NCBI RefSeq assembly: GCF_003369915.1
Contig: NC_046676.1
Span: forward strand, 7,161,501 to 7,225,500
DNA from: Drosophila miranda
Lineage: Eukaryota > Arthropoda > Insecta > Diptera > Drosophilidae
DNA length: 64,000 nt
Direction: 5' to 3'
In this document: piece after piece, positions 12,201 through 26,967 of the stretch
Position numbering within the stretch: position 1 is the stretch's first letter
Layout: each line of letters opens with the position of its first letter
The notes under the pieces: generated by a model
The model's input: only the letters and a program-made list of their open reading frames with translations
The model's database searches: none
What the model was told of the DNA's origin: nothing
Position numbers and translations under genes: made by a program

Positions 12201-14712
12201 ATATGCGGCAGCAACAACAACAACAGCAGGAGAAGCAGCAACAAGGAGAGACCCGTCTGACCAGCTCTTTCCTGCTTCTCCTTCTCCTTCTTATCATTTA
12301 TCGTAATCTTGTAATGACGTGTGTTCCACAAATGTTAATTGCAAAAGGGAACTGGTGATAGGCAAAAGGCATGCCCTCTCCCTACCGCCCGCTGGTTATA
12401 AACGAGATATCGGGGCATTAAACGTTTAATTAATCGAGATGGTTTGCATTTCATAGCACTGCAAAGGCATTACGAGATCAATCATCCATTTGGTATTTCA
12501 ACTTTGGGTACAGGCGGGTTCCACAATATAAGGCACCCGATTTTTGAAATGTCAAACAGCTGCCCTCAACAGGAACGCGCAGCGATATAACAATAATTTA
12601 GCCAACAAGTTGCCAATTTAAAGACCCAAAACATGTCAGCAAGTAATTAAATTTCTATACAATTTGCATATCTATAGGCGTGCAGTGCAGGCAACACAAC
12701 ACTCCTCACCCTTGCCAGTCCGGGTGTGTCTCTTTAATCGTGTATGTATGTATGTATGTATGTATGAGTGTGCGAGCCACTTAACATAGCCGTTGGCGTT
12801 GGCCAACTAACGAACCGAACGAGAAACAGAAACAGAAACAAAAACAAGGGGATTCGACAACAACACCAGCAGCTAGAGATGAGCAATATATTTTGGAGCA
12901 GTAAGACTTTGAAGGAACAGTAAACAGTATCTAGTGTTGGAGGATGGCCTCTCAGTTTAGACGATAGTTTTGTTACCGCTACTGCTGTGCTGCTTCAATA
13001 GTTGGAGTCACCGATATCGCTCATCTCTAAACAGCATCTCAGCCCAGGCCCCTGCTAACAAGCTCTCCCTCCCTTTTGCAGCTTCTCCTCCATTCCACGC
13101 CCTTCTTCTTCTTCTCGTTGCTGCTGCTGTTGTTGTCTCTCTTCCTGCTGGAGTTTCTGCTGCTCGCTGCTGCTGCTGTTGTTGTTGTTTTCATCCACTG
13201 CTTTAAATGTCTGCGCGTTCGTGCGTTGCCTGCAACGCAGCGCAGCGCATAAACATGCACATCGTTAAGAGACCCTTTTGGGGGACCAGGTCGTCCACCG
13301 GTGACTTGTTTCGAAGCCCAAGCCGGTCATTTAGAGGCCAGGCCAGACCAGGCCCCAGCATCAGCCAAACAAACACACACACACACACACACACGCACGC
13401 GGAAAAGAATGTTTTCTCTTATTTCTTGTTTTTGTTTTTGGCTTTTTGACTGCTCTTTGTTTTTTTTTTTTGTGTAATTGTTGTGTCTGCCCTGCCCCGC
13501 CCCGTTGCCTACCCTGGAAGACGAGGTACTTGGGACTCTGAGTAGATGTTTCCATGTCTTTAAATCGAAGAACATGGCGATAATCAACCTGTTAGGGTAT
13601 TAAAAGCTTCGGCCACTCCATGTTTAAATATTTAAAACCCCTCCCCCCCCACCCCTTTTGCTGTTATCGTGTTTTCGTTCCGTGTTGGCTCCTGAGGTTT
13701 ATTTGTTGGCCAAAACACAAGACCCCCGCCATATGGTCAGGTGGGGGAGGGGAGGGAGGGTCTCGGCTTCGTCTCGAGTTTCTTTCGCTGGAGCGTTATC
13801 TAATATTGCTGAGAGGAAACATTAATTCGCAGCTCGTTGGCAGGATCGGACCCCTCATGGCCCCGACTGACCCTATAATTTATGCCAGTTCCTTCCCAGT
13901 TAAAAAAAAAAAAAAAAAAAAAACAAAACCAATTTAAACTTTATTTATGGCTTTTATCATTTTATGCCTTCTATTTTTGGCATTTTCTGCTGCTCTTTTG
14001 CTGCCCTTTTTCCTGCCTTCGACTGGCGTTTGTCAATTTTTAACCTGTTGTGCATACTAATTTGTCGAGATATATTTTTTGCTCGTACATATTTCGGTTT
14101 CGGGTTTTCTCTGGCTTTTTCTGGCTATCCCTGGAGACCAGCGTCGTCGTCGTCTTCTGTCTATATAATTTAAGTGACACTTTTGAATGATTTGTGGTCC
14201 GGGAGAGAACACCCTTGCTGACTTTTTAATTAACTTTTGTCGAATATAAATTAGGGTTCCTTAAATACATATTTATTGATATTTTATAGGATGCCAGTCC
14301 TGAATGGCAATGAGATGGGGTCTAAATAAAGCCACGAATCAGAAGAGGTATCTCAACGATCTGAGATTCATCAGCATCATTAGTTATAGGTCGAAACCTC
14401 AAAGAGCCAACAGCCACCATCAAATATAACCCAAGAGAAACCACAAAAACTAATTTATCACATTGATCGTTTTTTTGATGAATCAAATCAGGAATTTACC
14501 AACACTGTTGGGGGAGAAAGAGCAACAAAAATACAAATATCCAACCCAAATAGTTTAAGGTGCGAAACTTTTGATACCCATTGAATGTGCATTGTATTTA
14601 CGAATGTTTATTTTTGCTATGCAAATTCTACTCAATTCTGAAAAGTCATAGTATTTTTTTTTTTACAGTCCTTGCGTTCTTTCCTTCTTTCTCTATCATA
14701 CTCTCTTTCTCG

Positions 14713-14748
<36 letters not shown>

Positions 14749-17700
14749 CAAAATACCCTCTGAAGCATCCATCCCTGATTTTCATGTGGGTAAAAATCGT
14801 TTATGGTTTATGGTTCGTTTGTGAGGGAGATTTTAATGACCGAAGGCGGCAGTCCAATTCCAATGTAAATTGTTTATGAGTTGTACATATATAAAAATTG
14901 AATGCAAAAATCAAGTAAACAAATGCAGAAAACCTACAAGGTAGGCTAGTGCCTTTTGATACCCTGTTAAAGCTTTTCAACACTTAAAAGTGATGTACTT
15001 TTTATTGGCGATCGAGAGGTAGTTAATAAAATCTAGATTTTTGTCGACAGTTATTGAATTATATCTAATAAATATCATTTACATTTTTAGAAATGCTTAT
15101 ACTTATAATTGTTTTTACTCAATTTTGTTTTATTACTTTTTTAAATTGTAATTATTTATTCTACTATTTTGTATTTATTTGTTGTATTATTTTTAATTAT
15201 TTTCTTTTTTGAGTGAATTTGTTAATTTAATTTTAATGATTTCCCAAGTAAAATTAAAAATAAAGTCTCCTAATGGTTTTGATGCTATGGGGAAGATTGT
15301 TCCATACTACCCTCGTGTATACCCTGTGTATCGTGTAGTGGAGCGGCTTCTACTTCTTCTGCTTGCCTGTGTGTGTGCCTCGTGTGTGTGTGTGCCTCGT
15401 GTGTGTGTTGTAAATCTTTCAATATGCGCATTTGTAATTGTTCCAACGATATAGCCGTCCCGCTTCAACCTATAGCGCATTGCCAGACAAAGACAAAGAA
15501 CAGCAAGAAGCAGCAAGAAATCATTCATTTCATTAATGTGTTGATATACAAATTGTTGGCCGCTTGCCTCCCCCTCCCCCTGCCCCTGCCCTGCTGTGCC
15601 CTTTCCCCTTTTGTGTACATATATAATCACTCTCTTATGCTGCATTTTGCCGCTTTTGATGCTCCCTGCACTCCCCGTGCTCCCTGTGCATTCTAATTAC
15701 CAGCAAACGAGAGAATTACCAGCAGCATCCTTTCCCTGCGCTTCCTTCCTATCTCCATCTCTGTCGCACACGCACAAGGCCATTGAGATGGTCGCCTTGG
15801 TGGCACGACGACTCATCGGCATCTTAATAATGACATTTATTTGTAACGTGTTAAGATACATGCAACACATGGCCATAACCCTTCTGCCATGTGTATCGTA
15901 TATGAATAATGTGGCCCATCTTCTTCTGTCGGTGTCTCTGGGTAATTTTCAACAATTTGCAGCCAGAGCCACAACAATTTCCATGGCCCGAACGGAGCTG
16001 CCTATTACCATTGGTATGCGTAATAGCTTTTGCGGTGCACACGGGAATCACACTGTTCAGCAAAAGTTCTCCGCGAAAGCTCTCCTTTCGGGATACATTC
16101 ATGTACAAATTTCCCATAAGCAAAAGGAGACACAACCAAGTCTAAGAGCTATGGGGGAGCCTAGTGGATCAAGAATGTTGGCTCTTATATTTTGTTAACC
16201 AGTTTAACTCCAGTGCCTGGGGGCACCTCCAGCTCCGCAGCTGTTGCTCTGCCGTCTGTAGGGGCGTGGCGTGGCCAGGTGGGGCAGAGTAGGTGCGTGT
16301 GGCCACTGGCCAGGGCCAGGGCTGCAATTGTTATAATTTGCCGCATATTGAAATTGAATTGCCACAGCGGCCCCTGCCCCTGCCCCTGCCCATGCCCATG
16401 CACCTTCACGGTAAATGGAATCGCGCGCTTGGCTAATTTTGCATTCATGCCTGGGTCCCGTCCAAACAGCTCATTTAGCCCGCTTGTGTGGATGTAGTGC
16501 AGTCGTCCAATCGGTTTCAGTTGATTGCAGCTGAGGCATGGCTCCCACAAGTTTCCATTTCCATTCCCACTGTGGGTCTGCCACAGAGTTGGCAGCTCTA
16601 ATTGAGAACAGAGCATTGGCTGAGCATTGCTTTGGTTCAATATAAATTTCGCTTATGACACCTCCGACTACGGGCTCCGTGCCTTGTTTAATATGCACGG
16701 AAAGGTGTCAAGTCGCGACTCCCCACAGCCAAAGCCAAAAAAAGACAAACAAGTTTTGCCATTTCAAGTCTGCGACTAAACACCAAAGAGACATCGCATT
16801 TGAATACAAATGCCTCTACGCTTTGGACAGTAAATAACCTGTTGCGTTTTTCTTGCGCCATTAATGTCAGACTTCGTTATGATGATCCGATCCGTACGGA
16901 TGGGTTCGGTCATAGGACATGGGCGCAAAAAAATCACCAAAAAAAACCAGCAACTCTTTCCCAGAGAAAGACCCATCCGATAGAGAACGACTTCATTATG
17001 TGGCAAGCGAGAGGCGAGAGGAGCTCCGATTACATTACAGCATACACAAAAATCTTTAAAACAAAACCCGAAAAGGGTAGCCGGGGACAAACAATGCAAA
17101 CAAAATCATTATCGAGATTACGGCCAAATTTATCGGCAACGAGTGGAGGAGGTCTCCTCTCCTGCCCGACTCCACGGTCTCCAAAAGAGATGCCATCCGA
17201 TGCGATGGCTACAACGAATGTTCGAAAAATTGTTGACTGGATTTGTTTCTGTTGGTTCTTTCGTTTGGTATCTGTGTATCTCTGTATCTGTGCGTATCTG
17301 TGTATCTATGTTCCCTTCCTTTTGTTTTTGGGTCTGGTTTGTTTAGCTTGTTTGCTCTCTCGCTGCTCGCGCTACCTGTGGTTCCTCCAGAAGGGGTTCC
17401 AGCGCGGGTTCAACCCAAGAGCCAAGAGGTTCCCCCTTGTTTGCGACCAGAAAACGCCTCGAGGCACTAGCACCGGCACCGCCACACAACAAGCCATTTT
17501 ACGGGCCAAAAGCTCGTTTGTTTTGTATCTGGCTTTTGTGGCTTTTGTCCCTAAACAAATGGCAGCATAGAAATCGTTAAGAATAAATGCGTGTAGGGGC
17601 GTAACAAGCGAATATAATAATTAAAATGGAATGAAAGCCAACAGGCAACAGCCAAAAGAAGCTTTCCACCAGCCGAACACAAGAGAACCGAAACCCCATT

Positions 17701-20700
17701 ATAAATGCTAAATTTGTCAACTAAATGCGAACATTGTTGCCGTTTTATTTGCATGTGAAAAGCCCAAGCCCCGGCCCGTACCCATACATTAGAGTAGAGT
17801 TCTTGAAGCCAGCCTCAAGAGATTCAAAAGTAATCCCCTGTCTAGTTTTTTTTTCTTTTGTGACTGTTTCGAGGCAAACTTTTGTCATGCAAAATGTGAC
17901 GGGGCGCTCATAAATTTGATACACTGAATTATCATTTTCTAATTCCAAATCGGCCGATGAATGGAGCTGTTTCTAGACTATAGATTTTTCAGTTGGTTTT
18001 TTTTTACAGGGTATTAATTTTTCCCCTCTGCTTATAGGGCAACACTTGCCTGCCAGTGTTGGTCAATCCATCAGAGAATTTTCTAATTTCAAATTTATGG
18101 AGATTTTTCAAACAATACAGACTTAACAGTGTTAATTTTCCCTTTTTCCAACACTTGGCTGCCAGTGTTGGTCAGCACATCAATTAGTTTAATTTCTTTC
18201 TTTTCTTTCTCTAGAGTATACATTTTCCAGAGCTAATGTTTATTTTTCCCCCTCAGCTGATGTGGCTGCCAGTGTTGGTCAGCGCGACAGCACGGTGACG
18301 GAGCAATTAGTTAGCCAGCACTTTGCTGGGGACCAGCGCATAAATCTAAAATTGATTTATAAATTATGGCCTGCCTGGCCCGGCAATATCCTCCCCCTCT
18401 CCCCCAGTCGGACCAAACCCATCCACAGCCAACAAGCAAAGTAAATGGCAATAAAAAATCAATTTGCAAAACTTGAACATCGCATCGTCGTCGCAGCAGT
18501 GGGCACCGTTCCCCCTCCACCGTCCATGTCGGGGCCGGGGAACCGGGGAGGGACCCAGGACCCAGGACCCAATTGCAAAAGTGATTTGTTTTCAGCGGAG
18601 AGCTGTTTGCTCTGCCTGTTCGGCCTGCTCGGCCTGCTCTTGTGGTCCATTTACTTAAACAACACTCTCCGCGGAGCAGCGTCTCGGGATATAATTTATG
18701 CTGTAATTTACAAGCAACCAACCGTCCGGCACACGGATTTCCATACATGGCGACACAGACACAGGCTGGGGGGAGCTGGGGAGCTGGGGAGCTGGGGAGA
18801 CAAGTCAAGTGCCGATGCTGCCGATGCTGCTGGCTGCTTGGCAATTAACCAAAAGTAAATCTTGTATTTTTTTCCATGCTGTAAAATGTAGAAATTTCAA
18901 TCAATTCCCTTCAATCAGTGTGCAAATATTTTCAATGCCTGCGATGTTGTAGTGGCTGGCAGTTCAATAATTCAATATAAATCAATTCGCCAGCTACCGC
19001 TCGGTGCTAATGGCCACAAGTGGAGGAGAGGAGTCGTCTCAATGGCTCCCCGGCTGCCAGTCTGTTGGTCGATTGGCTGTCGGCTGTCGGCTGTCGGCTG
19101 TGTGCACTCCTGTGTACCCTTGTACTCGAGTTGTGTTTCGTTCGCTTTATTCATATGTATAGATTTTTCATTTTGCACAAATGTTTTTGCTTCTGACAGC
19201 TTCCCAGACAAGAGTGGGCATCGATCTGTGCTGAAAGGGGCCTCCACTCGAGGCTGCCAGTACGAGTAACTAATTGAATGTCAATTTGTTTGTTGCCCAG
19301 TCCCCAGTCCACAGTCCCTTCTTCTTCGTTTCCCCCTTGAAACTGTCATTCGCGCCTCATTTTGTATGCCTGTCACGACGGATTGGCTCCAGAGCCAGAC
19401 TTGGCCACTTGGAGACTTGTCTGGCGCTGCTGTCCCGCTTAAAAACCGATTTGTATTAACATATTGCCTTTTACAACTCCAATATTGAATCTACATAATA
19501 GGCCACTGCAGCAGAACTGCATGTGTACATATTTACTTAACATATTTACTTATTGCCTGTATGCAGTGTATCTGTATCTCAGACTCTGCAAAATGGCCCA
19601 TTGATATTTGTAAATATTTATTTGTACACGCCTTCGTTGGGCAGAAATTTAATTTAATTTAAAAAAAAAAATGCAATGGAAAGCGGTTAAAATTTAATTG
19701 AAATTTTGCGCATTGCATTATACATAGAATTCGCTGCCTCCCAATAATGGTGCATGTTATACGAGTAGGGGCACTTCCATTCCGGTCCTACGTTACATTC
19801 ATTCGTACCACAAAATGTTAATCAAAAGAATAAATAGACAAATTTTGAAAAATAAACAAATATAATACAAATATAACAATAATATAATAATAATAATTTA
19901 ATAATTATATAAAAACAATATAAAACAAATAATTTAATAATAATAAAATACAAATAATTTAATAATAACATAATACAAATAATTTAATAATAATATAATA
20001 CAAATAATTTAATAATAATATAATACAAATAATTTAATAATAATAAAATAATAAACAAATAAATAGTTCTAATTCAATAGCAATTGAGTACAAGCGAAGT
20101 TAAAGTTTTAAAGATATAAGCCAAAATATGACCTGACTTTACGCTACAAAACACAGAACTGGCCCTGCGAAACCCTGCGAACTGGTTTGGACTATACAAC
20201 AATTATTTGTGGTATTATATGTACATATGTAGTACTGAGCGTTAGTTCAGCAAGTTATTAAATGTCCGAAAGTTACTGTTTATACCCGATACTCAAAATG
20301 AGTATTGGGGTATATTAGATTTGTGGTAAAAGTGGATGTGTGTAACGTCCAGAAGGAATCGTTTCCGACCCCATAAAGTATATATATTCTTGATCAGCAT
20401 CAATAGCCGAGTCGATTGAGCCATGTCTGTCTGTCTGTCTGTCCGTCTGTCCGTCCCCTTCAGCGCCTAGTGCTCAATGACTATAAGAGCTAGAGCAACG
20501 ATGTTTTGAACCCAGACTTCTGTGATATGTCACTGCTACAAAAATATTTCAAAACTTCGCCCCGCCCACTTCCGCCCCCACAAAGGACGAAAATCTGTGG
20601 CATCCACATTTTTAAAGATACGATAAATTCAAAAACGAAGAATCGTAGAAAATGACTATATGTTCTAGAGTGTAAAATCTCAACCAGATCGTATAATTAT

Positions 20701-22068
20701 TATAGCCAGAATCAAGAAAACAATTTCATTCTTTCTCGCTCTGTTTCATGTACGAAAATCTGGGGCATCAACGCAGAATCATAGATAACGACCATAGCTA
20801 TCAGATTGCTGAATCTGGATCAGATCAGATCATTTTTATAGCCAAAAGCAAGAAATCAATTTTCAGTGGCTACGCAGACCCCGACGACAAGCTCAGACTG
20901 ATTTTCTGTCTCTCTCTTTGTCGTGTCGTTTAATATTAGCGGCGTCTGCCGGAGGAGAGCCATACTGACTTAGTATCGGGTATAACCGTAGAGTTGCGGT
21001 GTCCGCAGCAACTCACAACGTTCCCCCTCGTTTTGTATTTAATCCGCGGAGGCATTTGACGTACGTTCCTGGCGTTTTCAAATCTACCATTAACCGAGAT
21101 CGGGAAAATTTTAGGGGATTTTTTTTTTTAGATATTTCAATATCTTAGAAAGACATGGAGGAAAAATTGTTATACAAAATCACATTTCTTATAGGAGATA
21201 ATAAAAAATGAAAACAATACTATAAAAATACCGAAAAATACAAAAATACCAAATATATCAACAAAATATCAAAAAAAATACCAACAAAATACCAAAAAAA
21301 TCAACTTTAGCTTATTTTAATAGATTTTTAGATCAAAGTTACTAACTATTAGACCTTTCGGAAACATTGTTTTCGGCCTGCATGAACGATCAACAATCCT
21401 AAAAAGTAATTGAGTAAAATATATAGTTGAAATACATCTTTAATTGTATTTAATTTTGTATCCTAATATGTATCTATGTATCTTGCATATGAGCAAACCT
21501 ACTTTAAACTAGAAGAACTGATGATTTAGTAGCATTGATGATCATGTGTTCTGTTGGTCTTCCAAATGGAATCCAAAGGGGTATCGTTATCGATGCACTT
21601 CCACGAATAATAAATTTAATAAGCTCGTGCCCCAGCTGTCTGCAAATTAATTTAAAGCATCGAGCAGCCGCTCAAGAAATCGTATTAAATTTACAACTTT
21701 TTTGTTGTGTTTTTGTTTCTGCCGTGCACCTGCCACCTGCCCCGCTGCCAGTCCCGCATTGTGTGTGTGTTGGCTCGTAATTCAAAGCCAGTGAGGCTTA
21801 CAGCGCGAACAGGCAGGAGCAGGGGCTGGGACAGGGGCAGGGGCAGGGGCAGGAGCAGGCCCTGCAATCTAGATGGGCAACACTTGAGTGCTGGAAACTA
21901 CTACAAAACTATGCTCGGTCGTGGCAGCGGCAGAACGAGGCATATTGCCATAAAATTAACGGATGCTGGGATGCTGGGAAGCTGGCCAGAGGAGCAACTG
22001 GAAGAGAACGGGGCCGCAGAGAGCTGCAGAAAATATTAACACGATATTTTCCGTGCAAGAACGTTGGT

Positions 22069-22102
<34 letters not shown>

Positions 22103-25100
22103 CTGCACCTCCTCCTGTCCAACCCACATCGTTATCATAATATGAATGGTGGTGGCCCGGCCCCAGTCGTGCCCCAGGTTGTGGCAGGGGGGGATACGGG
22201 GTGGAGGTAGAGGTACCTCTGCTTGATTATGAGTGAGTGCAGCAGCCATGGGGAGCATAGCCTGGCCATGTGCTTGTCTGTCGCACTGCAACATCGTCCC
22301 TCTCAACCACTGGAGGCCTGCCTGGCTGCCTGCCTGCCTGCTGACATGTGGGTACTGTCTCCTGCCCCACCCAGAGCATCCACCCACCAGTTTCTCCCGT
22401 GCTTCCATTGCTGATAATGATGCACAGCACATTATTCGCTGACTAGGCTCGTACGTATCCTGCTTTTGCTGCTGCGTTTGCATTTCATTCTTGCCACCGT
22501 GGTCACGTATTTGGGACAAGTATTTAATTAGGAAGTGCTTACGTGTAAGCGCTTTAAGCAAGCACTACAAATGCATATAGGGCTTTCCAGCCCACCTAAT
22601 GATTCGTATATAAAACATAGTCGAGGCTCAGAGACAGCAAGCTGTGGATTCCCAAGGAATTCAGGACAATGCCTCACCATTCGTGACGGGTTTCCATTGA
22701 AGATTAATTGAGGGACGATTCAGAGAGCAGAACGAAAGAACGGTTCCAGGTTTCAATAACAGAATCTGGCTTTAGGCTTTACGCTTTAGGCCAATAATAA
22801 GCCATTCAATAAAACCATAATAAGCACTCTCGAATATCCATTTATTCGGTTCGAGCTTCGAATAAATTGCGCGCCTCTGCCTTTGACTTGAAATTGATGC
22901 AAATGTCTTTGGGGGCCTCCCCCCCCTCCGACAGCCAATGACAACAACAACAGCAGCAGTGACCTCTCCACACCTCCACACCCCACCCACAAGGATGGCT
23001 GGGATGGATGGCTAACGACGACGATTTGCTTTTAGGCCACTGTCGTTTCCAATGCTGTCGAGCATCTCGAGAGATCTCTCTGAGAAGCTCTCGTTGAGAA
23101 GAGCCTGGCTCGATAGCCCACTCGATTTGAAGGCCCTGGAGGCGGGATGCCAATGAGCTGAAGAAATATTTTCCAAAAACGCCTCCCACCACAGAACGGC
23201 AGAATGGGGAACAGAGATGTGGCGGGTGTGATAGATGGAGCGGAATGGGGAACGTAGACTTTGACTCTTCGAAATTGCATTCGGCATCTCGACCGTCAGC
23301 ATCTTTGGGGCAGAGTTTGCTGCATGTCTGCCGCCTTTTCCGTGTTGTCTGTGTCTGTGTCTGTTTCCTTCTCCTGTTTTCTCTTCTGTTGGGGGCCACA
23401 GCACGTTTTCCTTTTGCAAAAGATAACAAACCCAATCGTTTGTGCAACATTTTCAACAGTTTTGGCACGATTCCTCCACCACAACGCTCCCTGGTCCAGG
23501 GCTCTGTGTGGCACCAATTTAGGGAATGCTTTTCGTTGCTGTTGCTGTTGCTGAATCCCTGTAGCATATTCCTCCAACGTTGTGTTTGTCCCCCTCTCAG
23601 TCCGTCCTCCCATCGTTCCCTCAAAGCGTGAACGAGTGGAGTTTTGGCAAGTCTTTCCGAACGTGCAAATTGCATGCTGTGCGAGTTAATGGCGTTTCGG
23701 CGAGAGGGGTTCCCAGTGGAGAGAGAGAGAGAGTGAGAGGAGGAGCGAGCGAGCGAACGGGCGGTGTGGGATGGAATGGGATGTGAGACGGGAGCGGCAG
23801 GGAACGGAATGGAATGGAATGGGTGTTGATGCTAACGAGTTGAGAGAAAATAAAGTTCATGACTTTATTTTTTTCGGTCGGGGCACGTCTCCGTCGTGAT
23901 TGCTGGTTCCGGACTCGAACCGAAAGCTCATCTGAGATGCTAGATCGCTGCACACATTTCTGCGTGGAGGTTTTTTTTTTGTAGCCTTGTCCATATCCAT
24001 CTGCATATTTAAATGTTCCATCAAGCAAATGGCAAGAATCGCAATCGTCCGTCCGTCCACCGCCCCATTGTAATAAAATGTTGAAGATTTTAAATAAAAC
24101 ATGAACCAAGGCAGAGGCAGAACCAGAACCAAAACAATGGCAAAACAGAAACAAAACGCCAGCCCACGAATGCCTTCAGCTCCTGCTTGGCCTCCTCCTG
24201 CCCCACTCTCCCCCCCTCTCTGCCTGCCTTTTGGGCCCCCAATTGCAATTTCCTCTTTGGGCAAGGCACAGCTGCAGCTGAAGTTCCTCCGTGAGGAAGG
24301 AAGGGAGGGAGGGAGGGAGGAGTGTTCGGGTACTCCTCTGGAGGGTATGGGTATTGTTGAGTTGATGATGTTTGCCTGATAAGTGGGCCCAGCACAGGCT
24401 GCAGGACGAGGTCTGCATTTCCTGGTTTTGGCATAAATTTCCACATAATAACGTCTTGCGATGGTCAAAACTCTTGATGCTGCTGCTGCTGCTGCACCGG
24501 ACCTTTTAACATTTTACAACACTGTTGTAATTTAATGTAATTTTCTCTGGGTGGCGGGGGGGTCACACTCACACACCCAAAAAGTGTACAGCAAAGCCAA
24601 TTTTGAAGCCATTTTCTTAATGTTTTGTGTGCCTGGAGTCTCTGGATGTCGCAGAACCAATCAGACGCCCCTTCCATGTTTATGTTTAACGCTTTAAATG
24701 TTTTCAGTGAACGGTGTTGTCCGCTCTCTCTCCGATGTGTTGATATCCCCCCCCCAGATCCCCCCCAGACATGCCATCAAAATTCGAAACGCTAGTTGCT
24801 ACTCACTATTTTTCATGCCCAGGACAAGCCAAGCAACACGAACACGTTGATTTCCATTTTGGTTTGCGCCACAGAGAGATTATTTTGCATTTTTGCCCGC
24901 ATCCACACAACATCCACATCCACATCCGTCTCCGTCTCCGATGCTCGTCGTCTCCCTCCCGATTTGTGGTTTGTTGATTTTTCTTATTCAACGCTCCATC
25001 GCTTGCCATCAGCGTTGGCTCCGCTCTGCTCCGTCCGGCTCTTTGCTGTCAGCAACATAATCATTATGGTCTCTCTGGGCCGTCTCCATCGGCTCCATCG

Positions 25101-26935
25101 GGGCTGGGGCTGGGGCTGGGGCTGGGGCAGGGGCTGGGGCTGGGGCAGGGCCCGGGCCAGGCGTGTAGCGTATTTATTTTAACGTTAATGGCCAGTTGTC
25201 ATATCGGTTGAGCAGACAGGGGTACCCGTACCCCCTACTCCTCCACTACCAACATTTTCCATCCTCATCCGCTCCATCAACAGCACGCGGCGATTACATT
25301 TTAAAGTAGGTGTGTGAACATTTTCGTTTCACTGATTTCGGTTTTAAATTAAAGCTCTACCAGGGATGGGCAGTGGGCCAGCCAGGGCTGGCTCAACAGC
25401 CGGTATACTAGATCTGTGGGGAGCGTCCTGTAAGGCTGGGATCTGGATCTCGATCAGAACTGTTTATTATCAATTTGCAGTGGCTACGCAAGGCCTTCCT
25501 CTCTCTCTCAACGTGCAGTCATGTACACGACATGTATTGAGTCGAGCGTCATCGCTGTTATGGAGCATCGTTAGCCGTCTTGGTGGATTCTTTCGGATTC
25601 AAGCAAAACAGAAAATTTCCGGGGAAGGCTTCCCCTTGCCCCCCTTTGATAACCATTAACAATTTGGTAAAACTTGAAAAGGAACAGCAACGCAAAAAAG
25701 CATCACGAATGCACGACACAGAGCGAAAACAAACTTGGTTGCTGATCATCATTGGGATGATTATTACTATCTTACGCAGGCAGGAAGGCAGGAAGGCAGG
25801 CAACCAAGGCAGGCAACCAAGCATATGTGTTAACTTGAAGTTAAGTGGATTCGCCAGAGTCTCTCTACTGCTGGAGCTCCACCTTCCACCTTCCACCTGC
25901 CTTCTCGGGCCGCCTTCTGTGCGGAGGTGCCTCTGGTCGCTGCCAGAACATGCAGCATTCATTCGCTTCCCTCTTCGTGTTGATAATTTAAATGAGTGAA
26001 CGAGAAGCTGAAGCTGCTGGTTGGATGCCTGCCTGGATGGCTGGGATCCCTTGACTAACACCGAGACTGGAACTACCTTTTGTATCTTTGCATTTTTATC
26101 TTTTCCCTTTTATTTTCTCGTGTGCCTTGTTATGTTGTTCTCATGTTTCCTTCGTGTTGTATGGTTAAAGAAAAAGAATACAGAACAGAAACCACCAACA
26201 TTTTCACAAAATTGCTTTCTTTCGTTGGGCTTTGGTTTTGGCTTTGTTCTTCTTTTTTTTTTTTTTTTTTTTGGTGTGTAGTGTAGCTCCCTCGCCCTCG
26301 CCCTCTCCCTCTCCCTTTTCCTACTCTTGTTAGATTCGAACCTGGCCTGCTGTCTCTGCATTAGGGCGGAACTTGCATGTCAACGCCTGATTGACGATTG
26401 ACGAAGCAATGAATAAGTTTGCGGCTGCTACGAGTAGAACCTGAGATTGCTGAAACTTTAGACCGGAGCCCAGGAAGCCCAGGGAGCCAGTGTCTTGTAA
26501 TTACAAAAGTGTACGAAAGAGCTGCTGCTCTTCCCTCGGCGAGTGTGTGTGTGTGAAAAGGGAACCTAATGGAAACTTTTAGCACGGGAGAGACCCATCG
26601 GGTGGCCATGGCTGGGGGGACTGTGGCTGGCTGCTTGCTAACTTCATTTACTGGGCGGGAATTGCATTTGGCCACTCTCCTGTCATTGTTTCCTCTTTTT
26701 ACGATGTGGATGATGATGATGATGGTGTGCCGTGGAAGTGTCGTGGAGGTGCGACTAATTGATAGAAAGCATTCCTCGAGCAGAAATGATTGAACATTCA
26801 GCTGGAGGAGACTCCTCGCCCTGGGCATCCTTAACGGACGGACGATGGCTGAGGGTTGCCTCTGCATTTGCCACAATTCAAGTTCAGTTCTTTCATGCCT
26901 TTTTGCCTCCAAGGCGGAAGCCACTCCGTGCTCTG

Positions 26936-26967
<32 letters not shown>

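Noticed and set aside
16800..17570. 256-codon plus-strand open frame in the arr intron
   Set aside because: Composition changes along its length, with a repetitive hydrophobic run from TATCTGTG repeats; no family likeness.
22066..22101. GGCT tandem array considered as a CRISPR-like or structured array
   Set aside because: A simple tetranucleotide microsatellite without spacers, in a eukaryotic intron.
22842..23675. 277-codon minus-strand open frame in the arr intron
   Set aside because: Low-complexity segments (poly-Cys from CAG repeats, Thr-Gln runs) and no domain or splice context.
26325..26365. GGTTCGAATCT on the minus strand, like a tRNA B box
   Set aside because: The flanking five bases cannot form the T stem, and no A box or acceptor stem is found at the right distance.
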